Of a stretch of 64,000 nucleotides of DNA, positions 1 through 8,089 are shown one piece after another. The notes under the pieces were generated by a model that was not told the DNA's origin, made no database searches, and worked only from the letters and a program-made list of their open reading frames with translations. The stretch is from CAXBGS01 sp963975425 (GTDB taxonomy: Bacteria; Planctomycetota; Planctomycetia; Pirellulales; Pirellulaceae). The DNA is taken from positions 1,054,001 through 1,118,000 of the forward strand of contig CAXBGS010000001.1 of NCBI GenBank assembly GCA_963975425.1, written 5' to 3'. The translations under genes and the position numbers were made by a program. Position 1 is the first letter of the stretch, and each line of letters begins with the position of its first letter.

Positions 1-2
1 TC

Positions 3-413
3 GAGCCTTTCATTCGTGACGGCAAGTCGATGGTTCGCTTCGATGTCCATCCGGTTCAACGGCGCGACGACATTAGCATTCAATGTGAAGCCGAAGTCTA
101 TGATGTTCGCCGTATCCGAAGCTCTAGTGGCGACGTATCAAAGCGATACGTGATTCAAACACCCGTTCGGTGGATGGGCGAGAGCTGGCCGCTTGAACTG
201 ACACTTGCTAATCGATCCGAAATGGGGTTTCGAATGTTGATCGGACGTGAAGCGGTACGCGGTCGCATGTTGGTCGACCCGGGGCGATCTTATTTCGGCG
301 GTCGACCCAAGCGTAAAAATCGCCGTCCGAAACTAAACCATTCGGAACCACGTGAGTCCGCTGCCGGCCAGGAAACGCCGGAATCTAATAAATCTGACAA
401 GAAGACGTTGTAA
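3..413 (+). CDS. RimB-like retropepsin-type protease, 3' part (5' end outside window)
   Basis: The frame is open from the left edge, so the gene starts before the window; an internal ATG at 30 is unlikely to be the real start. The visible part matches the C-terminal half of the RimK-associated aspartyl-protease family (once annotated 'ATP-dependent zinc protease'): RRIRSSSGDVSKRYVI, then LANRSEMGFRMLIGREA and a VDPGRSYF ending. The catalytic Asp-Thr-Gly part would lie upstream and cannot be seen. The last 35 residues are basic and low in complexity. It lies 86 bp before rimK, the usual neighbour; in known rim loci this protein acts with RimK in controlling S6 glutamylation. The family call is good, the activity unproven. 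Confidence 0.8.
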   Translation, partial: EPFIRDGKSMVRFDVHPVQRRDDISIQCEAEVYDVRRIRSSSGDVSKRYVIQTPVRWMGESWPLELTLANRSEMGFRMLIGREAVRGRMLVDPGRSYFGGRPKRKNRRPKLNHSEPRESAAGQETPESNKSDKKTL

Positions 414-499
414 CGGCGTATCCGTTGCAAAGGCAATCTTCTTCTAATCCATTCATTACTTCTCGCTACTTCCGAGCAAGATTACCCGCCGAGACCATT

Positions 500-1726
500 A
501 TGAAACTCGCGATCCTTTCACGTAGCCAACAATGTTATAGCACGCAGCGACTACGTGAAGCCGCTCTGAAGCGAGGTCACAAGATCAAAGTGCTCGATAC
601 GCTCCGCTTCTCGATCGACCTCGAGAAGGGCGAGCCGGACTTGTACTTTCGATCAAAACAGTTGAGCCATTACGACGCGATTTTGCCACGAATCGGTTCG
701 TCGATTACCTACTTTGGAACCGCGGTCGTCCGTCAATTCGAACAGATGGACGTCTTTACCGCGAATTCGTCCGCCGGGATCGCTAATTCTCGCGACAAGC
801 TTCGCTGTTTACAAATTCTTAGCCGACATCAAATCGGTATTCCGCAAACGACGTTTGTGCGAGAGAAAAAGGACGTCTTGCCGGCCATCGAGCGAGTCGG
901 CGGAACACCCATCATCATCAAACTGCTCGAGGGCACCCAAGGCGTCGGCGTTATCTTGGCCGAGTCAGTGAAAACGGCCGAGGCAATCATCGAAACGTTG
1001 CAGAGCACGCGGCAAAACGTGCTGGTTCAAAAGTTTGTCGCCGAAAGTAAGGGGCGCGACATTCGTGCGTTTGTCGTCGGTGACCGCGTCGTAGCGGCGA
1101 TGCGGCGCGTCGCCCAGGGTGACGAATTTCGCAGTAACGTCCATCGCGGTGGAACCACCGAACGTGTCATCCTGGACGAAAAATATTGTGAGACCGCTGT
1201 CCGTTCGGCACAAATCATGGGGCTGCGCGTTGCCGGTGTGGATATGCTCGAAGGCAACGACGGACCGCAGGTGATGGAAGTCAACTCGTCCCCTGGACTC
1301 GAAGGGATCGAGACGTGCACGCAGCTGGACATTGCCGGTGCCATTGTCGACTACATCGCCGCCCAAGTTGATTTCCCAGAAATCGATCTGCGTCAACGAT
1401 TGACGGTCAGCCGCGGGTACGGTGTGACGGAAATTCATATTCCCGATGGGTCCGATTTCATCGGCAAGACGATCGATGATTCGGGTCTTCCCGAACTGGA
1501 CATCAACGTCTTGACCCTTTACCGCGACACCAGCGTGATCCCGAATCCTCGACTGAAACGGACACTTGAACCGGGCGACCGGCTACTTTGCTTTGGAAAA
1601 CTTGAAGCGATGCGCAGCATGGTGCCCGAAAAAACGCGACGCAAACGCCGTCCGAAGGTCAAACAGCTATCAACCGAAATCCATTCCAGCGTGCCGGATT
1701 CACACGCCGCTGATCCAACACCCTAA
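500..1726 (+). CDS. rimK: RimK-family ATP-grasp ligase with C-terminal TrkA_C/RCK_C-like domain
   Basis: ATP-dependent ligase that in characterised bacteria adds glutamate to the C-terminus of ribosomal protein S6. The start at 500 gives the family N-terminus MKLAILSRSQQCYST; the upstream 25 codons of the open frame look non-coding. Residues 1-300 hold the RimK fold: PRIGSSITYFGTAVVRQFE, SRDKLRCLQILS, the ATP-grasp loop KLLEGTQGVGV and the metal-binding VMEVNSSPGLEG. Residues about 310-385 resemble a TrkA_C (RCK_C) ligand-binding module (GKTIDDSGLPELDINVLTLY, LEPGDRLLCFG), then a basic tail. At 408 residues it is about 100 longer than E. coli RimK because of this module. It lies between the RimB-like gene and an aspartoacylase-family gene 6 bp downstream, so probably one operon. 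Confidence 0.9.
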   Translation: MKLAILSRSQQCYSTQRLREAALKRGHKIKVLDTLRFSIDLEKGEPDLYFRSKQLSHYDAILPRIGSSITYFGTAVVRQFEQMDVFTANSSAGIANSRDKLRCLQILSRHQIGIPQTTFVREKKDVLPAIERVGGTPIIIKLLEGTQGVGVILAESVKTAEAIIETLQSTRQNVLVQKFVAESKGRDIRAFVVGDRVVAAMRRVAQGDEFRSNVHRGGTTERVILDEKYCETAVRSAQIMGLRVAGVDMLEGNDGPQVMEVNSSPGLEGIETCTQLDIAGAIVDYIAAQVDFPEIDLRQRLTVSRGYGVTEIHIPDGSDFIGKTIDDSGLPELDINVLTLYRDTSVIPNPRLKRTLEPGDRLLCFGKLEAMRSMVPEKTRRKRRPKVKQLSTEIHSSVPDSHAADPTP

Positions 1727-1732
1727 GAACCT

Positions 1733-2818
1733 ATGTCGTCTGATTTTCAAAAAGTATCGATCGATTCTTGGATGGGAACTCACATCCCACCCGGTTCCAC
1801 AACGGATGTGACGTTACCGATCAGCGAAAGCTACAGCAGTATTTCGCTGCAAATCCCGATTCGTATTTTGCGAGCCGAAGAGGATGGTCCGACCGGATTC
1901 ATCACCGCCGCGCTGCACGGCGACGAATTGAATGGCACCGGCGCGATTCGCAGTTTGATTTGCGACGAAGCGGTCGAGCTACGCCGTGGTGCGTTGATTC
2001 TTGTGCCGATCTTGAACTTATTAGGGTTCAACAACCACAGTCGCTATCTTCCCGACCGCCGAGACCTGAATCGATCGTTTCCCGGATCACCCAACGGCAG
2101 TTTGGCGGGGCGGATCGCGCACTTCATCTTCACCGAAATCGTTTCGCGTTGTGATTTTGGAATCGACTTGCACACTGCGTCAGTGCGGAGAACCAACTAT
2201 CCCAACATTCGAGCCGACATGTTGCACAAGACCACTCGCAATATGGCCAAGACGTTCGGGACCGAAGTGATTTTGAACTCAAGCGGTCCCGAAGGAGCAC
2301 TGCGTCGTGAGGCCTGCAAAGTCGGATGTCCGACGATCGTCCTGGAGGGCGGTGAAGTATGGAAAGTTGAACCCGCGATCGTGGCCACGGCGGTTCGTGG
2401 CATCAAGAACATCCTGCGGTCGTTCGACATGATCGACGGTGACGCCGTAAAACCGGAAAAACAGGTTGTGATCGAGCGAGCCAAATGGGTGCGCGCCGAC
2501 AAAGGCGGCTTCCTTCAATTTCACGTTCACCCCGGTCAAGCCGTCGAACAGGATCAGCCGCTGGCAACCAACACTGATTTGATGGGACGCGAACAAGCGG
2601 TCCTGCGAGCCCCATTTGACGGTGTGATCATTGGCATGACCACGCTGCCTGCGATCAGTCCCGGTTCACCCGTGTGCCATGTGGGTCAATTGCCCAAGGG
2701 CACGCCACCGGAATCGATCAGCGATGCGCGTTCGGAAACACACGGACTGGAAGAACGGCTTGTCGAAGACCTGTCGTCCAACGTCATGATCGTTGAACGG
2801 GAATCACCCGATCGTTAG
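1733..2818 (+). CDS. Succinylglutamate desuccinylase/aspartoacylase family metallo-hydrolase
   Basis: 361-residue AstE/AspA-type zinc amidohydrolase of the M14-like fold. Zinc ligands are visible as His62 and Glu65 in LHGDELNGTG and His147 in DLHTAS; the arginine-asparagine motif is RDLNRSFPG and the catalytic glutamate is in VLEGGE. Residues about 255-335 form a barrel-sandwich-like C-terminal domain (FHVHPGQAVEQDQPL, LRAPFDGVIIG), as in other members. It starts 6 bp after rimK, so the two are likely co-transcribed. This association of RimK, RimB-like protease and an AstE-like protein recurs in other bacteria. The substrate cannot be read from sequence; an N-acyl or glutamyl-type amide is the family expectation, and a link to S6 tail editing is inference. 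Confidence 0.85.
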   Translation: MSSDFQKVSIDSWMGTHIPPGSTTDVTLPISESYSSISLQIPIRILRAEEDGPTGFITAALHGDELNGTGAIRSLICDEAVELRRGALILVPILNLLGFNNHSRYLPDRRDLNRSFPGSPNGSLAGRIAHFIFTEIVSRCDFGIDLHTASVRRTNYPNIRADMLHKTTRNMAKTFGTEVILNSSGPEGALRREACKVGCPTIVLEGGEVWKVEPAIVATAVRGIKNILRSFDMIDGDAVKPEKQVVIERAKWVRADKGGFLQFHVHPGQAVEQDQPLATNTDLMGREQAVLRAPFDGVIIGMTTLPAISPGSPVCHVGQLPKGTPPESISDARSETHGLEERLVEDLSSNVMIVERESPDR

Positions 2819-2906
2819 TCCCGGATGATCAATCGATATGCCGACGAAGCCATTGCGTTGAATTTCAATCGCACTGACAGATCTCGCTGAAATCAGATCG
2901 CGTTGG

Positions 2907-4025
2907 CTAGCGGTCGCGGGCCATCGGCATGATCACATAGCTGTAACCGTCATCGGTGTTAAAGACGGCCGGTGAGGATGACGATTCGATTTCCATGATG
3001 AAATTCATTTCGTTATCCAGCACTTTACAGAAATCGGCGACGTACCGGTGATCGACGGTCAAGGTGATCGGTTCACCGTCGTAGGCGATGGGCAGTTCGA
3101 CTTGCGATTCACCGATCTCGGCGGTGCTTGCTTCCATCTTCAGTGTGCCGTCGGCAAAGGTAAAATCGATTCCTCGGCTTTCGTGGTCCGTCACGATGGC
3201 TGCCTGACGCAGCGCGGCGAACAAAGGACCGACCGTCATGTCCAGTTGCACCGCGTTCTCGCGGCTGGGAATGACCTGTCGCCAATTCGGATAGCGACCT
3301 TCGACCAATCGTGAATAGATCACCGCACGAGGCGTCCGCAACAACAGGTCGTTGTTACGAGCGGCAACGTCGACCGTTTCGTCTTGATCGTTCAGTGCTC
3401 GTTCCATCAGCTGGATCGCACGCGTGGGTACGATTGTGCTTGATCCGGTGGTCTGGTGGCCGCCGACCGCTTCCCCTTCGCCTTGCATGCGTGCCAGTCG
3501 GCGTCCATCGGTACCGACCGCGATGACGCTGTTGCCTTCTAATTCCAACAAGACTCCGCCGAGTGCGTAGCGACTGCTTTCGGCGTCGGTGGCAAAGACG
3601 GTGCGTTTGACCATGCCACGAAGCAAACGTGTGGGAATGGTGTGGTATTTGTCCTCATCGAAACTGCTAACGGAGGGAAACTCGTCCGGGTTGCTGCCGG
3701 GCAGTTTGAATTTACTGCGGCTGCCGCTGACCAGGATTCCAGAGTCGTTGGTCTCGATGGTAAGTGTTTCATCATTGCTTTCGCGCAGAATGGCCATCGT
3801 TCGCTGGACCGGCAACAGGGCGGTGCCTTCGGATTCGATCTCGACACCTTCCTCGAGTTCCAAACGAATCCCCACTTCCATGTCGGTTGCGGTCAGGGTG
3901 ATGCGTCCGCCGGCTGCTGTCAGCTTGACGTTTTGCAGAATCTCTTTGGGCGATCGAGTCGGCGCGATGCTGGCAGCCAATCCGAATGCGCCCGTCAGTG
4001 CTTCACGTTGGCAGGTGATCTTCAT
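2907..4025 (-). CDS. dnaN: DNA polymerase III subunit beta (sliding clamp)
   Basis: 372-residue beta clamp, the normal length. Three repeated clamp domains are recognisable: N-terminal MKITCQREALTGAFGLAASI, the middle-domain hallmark AVGTDGRRLARM, and the C-terminal VDHRYVADFCKVLDNE followed by VIMPMARDR. The protein encircles DNA and tethers the replicative polymerase; the hydrophobic pocket that binds clamp partners lies between domains 2 and 3. It is transcribed in the same direction as dnaA but separated from it by 623 bp, so it probably has its own promoter. A short imperfect inverted repeat near 2853-2873 follows the stop codon and could help termination. Confidence 0.97.
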   Translation of the reverse strand: MKITCQREALTGAFGLAASIAPTRSPKEILQNVKLTAAGGRITLTATDMEVGIRLELEEGVEIESEGTALLPVQRTMAILRESNDETLTIETNDSGILVSGSRSKFKLPGSNPDEFPSVSSFDEDKYHTIPTRLLRGMVKRTVFATDAESSRYALGGVLLELEGNSVIAVGTDGRRLARMQGEGEAVGGHQTTGSSTIVPTRAIQLMERALNDQDETVDVAARNNDLLLRTPRAVIYSRLVEGRYPNWRQVIPSRENAVQLDMTVGPLFAALRQAAIVTDHESRGIDFTFADGTLKMEASTAEIGESQVELPIAYDGEPITLTVDHRYVADFCKVLDNEMNFIMEIESSSSPAVFNTDDGYSYVIMPMARDR

Positions 4026-4648
4026 AGAGAATTTGTTTCAGTCAGCAGTGATGAATTGAAGTCCTGCATGTTGTACAGGGCGAATTACTCGTTTGCTATG
4101 TCCCGATGGCAGCCAGCGGCAGGGGAAGCGTTGGACTTTGAATAGATAAGTAATAGTTATTTACCGTCGTCATCGTAATGTCCGAACCGAAAGTGTCACA
4201 AACCCCGATGTTCGATCAGCAACTCGTTATAAGCGAACGACTTGCGAGTTCTGAAGTGCCGTGGAAAACCTGTTCAGGTTTGGTGTGTCGTTGGTTGGCG
4301 AATGAGACATTCTTTGACAGTGGGCAACACCGCCTCGCAACGTGTCACAGACTGGCCTTGAGACGCACACGGAACCGTGACAGGGCAAAGACAAGTTATC
4401 CACGACAAAAAAGTTCACATTTTCCTGACGACAGCCCGGAAAATTGCTCCATTGAGATACTCGATCTCGGCCTCAGATTTCAGACTTCGCGAGCTGACGC
4501 CAAGTTCATCGATACAGCACGCATCGAATCGGCGCGGTGATAGGGATCGTAGCATCCGCGAGGAAAGTCACAAAGCTAACGAACAAGATAAGCACCGACG
4601 CGAGTTGCGTGGGGTGCATGCCGATGCTTGCCGACTGCATGGGTACGC
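4026..4648. other. dnaA-dnaN intergenic gap, possible origin component
   Basis: 623 bp without a convincing gene; a 120-codon open frame at 4178-4540 has no recognisable family and looks incidental. It holds two near-consensus DnaA boxes: TTATCCACG at 4396-4404 on the plus strand and TTTTCCACG at 4260-4268 on the minus strand. An A/T-rich stretch at about 4137-4163 (AATAGATAAGTAATAGTTAT within it) could be an unwinding element. Position between dnaA and dnaN is a classic oriC site, but two boxes is sparse, and the stronger boxes lie in front of dnaA. It should also contain the dnaN promoter. Confidence 0.5.
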
Positions 4649-5764
4649 TTACGCGGTCGTGATGTTTTCGGTCACTTCGGCCGCAGCGGCGCGTAGGTCC
4701 ATGTCGTCATCGATCAATGATTCGGTCTTGCGAATCGCGTGCAAAACGGTCGAGTGATCACGACCGCCGAAATGGTCACCGATCTGATGCAGACTCTTGG
4801 AGGTCAATCGGCGGGCCAAGAACATCGCGAGCGATCGGGCACGAACGATCTGCTGTTTGCGAGAACTGCTGCGAAGATCGGATGCTTTTTGGCGAAAGCG
4901 TTTCGCGACAGCTGCGGTGATCTTTTGCAGCGATACTTCACCCGCACGACCCACCGTATCAATAACGGACGTGATCGCCGCGGCAGTGGGCGGCGTTTCA
5001 TTCATGCGAGACCAAAGGTCCGTTTCCTTGATGGCCGCGTCCAGCGATCGGACGGTCAAGTTCGGATCGAGCCCGATCGACAGCATGTCCAGCAGTTCAT
5101 CGCTGAGCTGCACCGAACGATAAATGGAAAGCTCGCGGAGTAACAAACGGCGAGCTTGTGGCCCCGGAGGTCGGATGGGGATCGTCAAACCTGGCAAGCA
5201 TCGGCTGACCAACAGAGGACGCATCGAGCGAATTTCCGAAGGCAATCGCCGACAAGTCAGAATTGTGGGTTTGTTCGCAATGGTACGCGATTCAAGGCGG
5301 GACGCCAGTTCGTCTTGAGCGGCTGATTTGTCCGAGATAAGACTCAGATCATCGATCACAAGGATCGGTGCTTCGTCCAGTTCGTTGCGTAGTGGCGGCA
5401 GATCGTCTGCGCCAACCGCTTCGGCGTACTTTCGCGCGAAATCGATCGCCGGCAAATAAAGCACGCCGCCCACTTCGCCGGCAATGCCCATCGCAATGGC
5501 TTGTTTCGCCGCTAAATGCATGGCCACACAAGATTTTCCGACACCGCTGGGTCCGGTCAATAGAACCGGGTTGCCCATTTCAAACACGGTGGATTCGCTG
5601 CGACCAACGAACGAGACCAGTCGGTTTTCATCGCCGCAAATGAAATAAGGCAGCAGCGTTTCGAATCGATGCGGATCGCGACGACGAACTCTCAGCGTCG
5701 GCCGTTCCAATGGAAAGGTCGTGACGGCTTCATCGACAATCGGATGATCTAAAAGCGTGCTCAT
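4649..5764 (-). CDS. dnaA: Chromosomal replication initiator DnaA, short form without domain I
   Basis: AAA+ initiator that binds DnaA boxes and opens the origin. Walker A is GPSGVGKS at residues 71-78, Walker B is ILVIDDLSLI near 134-143, and the C-terminal DNA-binding domain IV (about 280-371) carries the signature IGDHFGGRDHSTVLHAIRK. At 371 residues it is about 80 shorter than typical DnaA: the N-terminal oligomerisation and helicase-loading domain I and the linker are absent, and only about 60 residues precede Walker A. The start at 5764 is the only good one, because the frame upstream is not coding. Gene order desulfurase-dnaA-dnaN plus upstream DnaA boxes supports true initiator status over an Hda-type regulator. 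Confidence 0.9.
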   Translation of the reverse strand: MSTLLDHPIVDEAVTTFPLERPTLRVRRRDPHRFETLLPYFICGDENRLVSFVGRSESTVFEMGNPVLLTGPSGVGKSCVAMHLAAKQAIAMGIAGEVGGVLYLPAIDFARKYAEAVGADDLPPLRNELDEAPILVIDDLSLISDKSAAQDELASRLESRTIANKPTILTCRRLPSEIRSMRPLLVSRCLPGLTIPIRPPGPQARRLLLRELSIYRSVQLSDELLDMLSIGLDPNLTVRSLDAAIKETDLWSRMNETPPTAAAITSVIDTVGRAGEVSLQKITAAVAKRFRQKASDLRSSSRKQQIVRARSLAMFLARRLTSKSLHQIGDHFGGRDHSTVLHAIRKTESLIDDDMDLRAAAAEVTENITTA

Positions 5765-5836
5765 GATCAGTGATGTCGGTCGCAGAACCGATCCGACGGT
5801 TCACGCATGCGGGGCGGAAATTAACGGACGGACAAA

Positions 5837-5864
5837 GTCGGCTCGAATGGGTCGGCTCGAATGG
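5837..5864. repeat. Tandem duplication, 2 x 14 bp
   Basis: Two perfect copies of GTCGGCTCGAATGG at 5837-5850 and 5851-5864, in the dnaA leader between the translation start and the DnaA-box palindrome. No known protein site is recognised. The duplication belongs to a pattern of small intergenic tandem copies across this window. Confidence 0.85.
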
Positions 5865-5917
5865 GTGCCCCAAAGATGACTCGATCGACGACAACGGATG
5901 CGAAGTATAGGGGATCT

Positions 5918-5955
5918 TGTGGAAAAGTCGAGTGTATTCTCGATAGTTTTCCACA
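5918..5955. promoter_or_regulatory. Facing DnaA boxes forming a 38-bp palindrome before dnaA
   Basis: TGTGGAAAA at 5918-5926 and TTTTCCACA at 5947-5955 are perfect inverted copies of the DnaA box variant TTTTCCACA. Between them TCGAG (5928-5932) and CTCGA (5939-5943) continue the dyad around a TGTATT centre. A third box, TGTGGAAAA, lies at 6024-6032 inside the 3' end of the desulfurase gene, with an A/T-rich run (TTTATATATC) near 5970-5980 between. The cluster lies about 155-260 bp upstream of dnaA, so it is a good candidate for dnaA autoregulation and possibly oriC itself. Confidence 0.7.
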
Positions 5956-5957
5956 TG

Positions 5958-7136
5958 CTATTTCTGACGTAAACGTTTATATATCAACGAGATACGTTCT
6001 GATGCGATATCTATTTCTTCCAATGTGGAAAAACGCGAGACTCCGAACCGCAGTGCCGAGGCGACTTCGGCTCGGTCGCAGCCCATCGCTTGCAGCACGT
6101 GACTGGGCGGGCTGCTGCCGCTGCTGCAAGCGGCACCACTGCTGCACGCGATTCCGTCCATGTCCGTCGCCATTAGCATCGACTGGCGATCGGCGCCGAG
6201 AAACGAAATGAACGACGTATTGGGTAATCGCAGGGCGTCTTGACCGTGGATCACGACTGAATCGTGTTGGCTCTGTATCGATTGTTCCAAGCGATCGCGA
6301 AGCATGCGCATCAGGTCTGCATGGCCCGCCAAGTTGTCGGTGGCGATGCGGATTGCTTCGGCCATGCCGGCAATCAATGCGACCGGCTCGGTGCCCGGGC
6401 GTGATTCGAGTTGTTGTTGTCCGCCGTGCATCGTGGGCGACAATTTGACGCCTGCGGCCAACCAAAGTGCACCGACGCCGACCGGCCCGTGCAACTTGTG
6501 AGCGGTAAACGTGATCGCGCTGCAGCCCAATTCGTCCAGTCGCACGGGGACTTTGCCGATCGATTGAGTCGCGTCGACGTGCAGCGGAACGTTCTGTTCG
6601 CGACACAAGCGGGCGACTTGTTCGATCGGCTGGATCACGCCGGTTTCGTTGTTGGCCGACATTAGGCTGACCAGTCCGGCTTTGCCGAAGCCGTCGTCGG
6701 TCGATTCACCCGAAATCAACTGCGGCAACGTTTCGGTCAGCACCGTGCCGTGACGGTCGACGGGTATCCAGCGAACGGGTCGACCGGCCGTGGATAACGA
6801 CTCGGCCGTGGCCAACACGCTGGGGTGTTCGATCTTGCTCAGTACGATCGGGCCTTCGCATCGACCGCGATCGGGATGTTGAATCCCCGAGACGGCCAGG
6901 TGGTTGGATTCGGTGCCACCGCTGGTGAAAATCAAACGCGGTCCACCGGGAACCGAAAAATCTGTGCCCAGTGCACCGGCAATGGTCTCGAGCGACTGTT
7001 CCATCAATGCGGCCGCGGAACGTCCCGCGGCATGCTGGCTGGAGGCGTTTGCGGGGCCTTGGCGGTACACGGTCGCGATGACATCCGCGACATCGGGGTC
7101 GATCGCGGTGGTCGCATTATTATCGAGATAAATCAC
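5958..7136 (-). CDS. Cysteine desulfurase (NifS/IscS family)
   Basis: PLP enzyme that takes sulfur from cysteine for Fe-S cluster and thio-cofactor assembly. The start is taken as GTG at 7136, giving the family N-terminus (M)IYLDNNATTAIDPDV and 392 residues; the longer open frame upstream is the neighbour's coding region. Visible motifs are the substrate region SGGTESNHLAV, HVDATQSIGK, the PLP lysine in TFTAHKLHGP and the catalytic-cysteine loop CSSGAACSSGSS near the C-terminus. The start overlaps the upstream gene by 4 bp (GTGA), so the two are translationally coupled. The 3' end contains one DnaA-box-like sequence. It lies in front of dnaA; no iscU or suf partner is adjacent. Confidence 0.92.
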   Translation of the reverse strand: MIYLDNNATTAIDPDVADVIATVYRQGPANASSQHAAGRSAAALMEQSLETIAGALGTDFSVPGGPRLIFTSGGTESNHLAVSGIQHPDRGRCEGPIVLSKIEHPSVLATAESLSTAGRPVRWIPVDRHGTVLTETLPQLISGESTDDGFGKAGLVSLMSANNETGVIQPIEQVARLCREQNVPLHVDATQSIGKVPVRLDELGCSAITFTAHKLHGPVGVGALWLAAGVKLSPTMHGGQQQLESRPGTEPVALIAGMAEAIRIATDNLAGHADLMRMLRDRLEQSIQSQHDSVVIHGQDALRLPNTSFISFLGADRQSMLMATDMDGIACSSGAACSSGSSPPSHVLQAMGCDRAEVASALRFGVSRFSTLEEIDIASERISLIYKRLRQK

Positions 7137-8020
7137 GGTTCGGCGGACGGATCGAGCAACGAATTGAATTTTTGATCGTCGGGGTAATCCGCTTGAGCCT
7201 CGGCGTACAACTGTTCGGCCAGATCGTCGCGACCGGCCGCCCGCATGTCTCGGATCATTTCGACGTAGTTTTGCCTCAGATCGGCTTCGATTTCCAAGGC
7301 AAGCTGCTGTGGCGTACCGGCTTGCTGGGCGATTTCGAACAGACGTGGCATTAGCACGTAAAGTTCGCGCTGGGCCAACCGCTGGATGACCGGCCAAAAT
7401 CGTTTCGCGTGTTCGGGACGTTCGGTGCTCCAGGATCGCCAGTAGGGCTTGCCGTCTGTTTTGAGGTTCATTTGGTTGATCAGCATTTCAGCATCGGCGG
7501 GGACCTCGTCTGAATAACCTCGCGAGAGATGAACCAGATGCCACTGATCGGGGGCCCCGGTCGGCACGGGTTTGATTAGCGCATTTTGTCGCACGTACGT
7601 TGCCACAGCGGGCGTGGAACTGCTGCGACGGATCGGGGTCATTTGGACGTGCAGCAGCGGGATTTCATAAAAATGAAAATCACGCGCCTGAAAATGCGTG
7701 GGCGAAAACTCTTGGCCTTCGACGTATCCTTGCGTCCGAACGATCAGAAATGCGACAGCCGATATCGCCAAGGCGATCGCCACGACCATCCAAACCGGCA
7801 TCCGATTTCCCCGAGACGACCTGCCTCGGGCTGTCCGGGACGATGGATCGGATTGAGAAGTAGAAACCGAGGTGGACACAATCAGTTCGTTGAGCGATGT
7901 TGCGCGTTCAAAGGACGGGTCGTTGAAGGGCGAGCCGCGAAGTGAAAACGATGAAGTCGAGACAAGACGAGCCGAAACGAATCGGACCCTACCAAGACGG
8001 GCCAAAGTATCACGGGCCAA
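7133..8020 (-). CDS. Membrane-anchored protein of unknown function
   Basis: No family recognised. The frame encodes up to 295 residues; the first 73 are Ser/Arg-rich and low in complexity and may be untranslated, with an alternative ATG at 7801 giving MPVWMVVAIALAISAVAFLI as the start of a single N-terminal membrane segment. The remaining roughly 195 residues would lie outside the cytoplasm and include many charged residues, with a helical end (LAQRELYVLMPRLFEIAQQA, YAEAQADYPDDQKFN). Its stop codon overlaps the desulfurase start by 4 bp, and it is divergent from scpB, so a shared promoter region lies at 8021-8089. Probably a conserved Pirellulaceae protein. Confidence 0.65.
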   Translation of the reverse strand: MARDTLARLGRVRFVSARLVSTSSFSLRGSPFNDPSFERATSLNELIVSTSVSTSQSDPSSRTARGRSSRGNRMPVWMVVAIALAISAVAFLIVRTQGYVEGQEFSPTHFQARDFHFYEIPLLHVQMTPIRRSSSTPAVATYVRQNALIKPVPTGAPDQWHLVHLSRGYSDEVPADAEMLINQMNLKTDGKPYWRSWSTERPEHAKRFWPVIQRLAQRELYVLMPRLFEIAQQAGTPQQLALEIEADLRQNYVEMIRDMRAAGRDDLAEQLYAEAQADYPDDQKFNSLLDPSAEP

Positions 8021-8089
8021 TCAACAGACCGGATGACCGAGATCAAGCCGACGTGATCTGTTAACCTCACCCGGCCCCCTACCCACCTA

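Noticed and set aside
4178..4540. 120-residue frame between dnaA and dnaN
   Set aside because: No family features, and it contains a DnaA-box-like sequence; better read as intergenic DNA.
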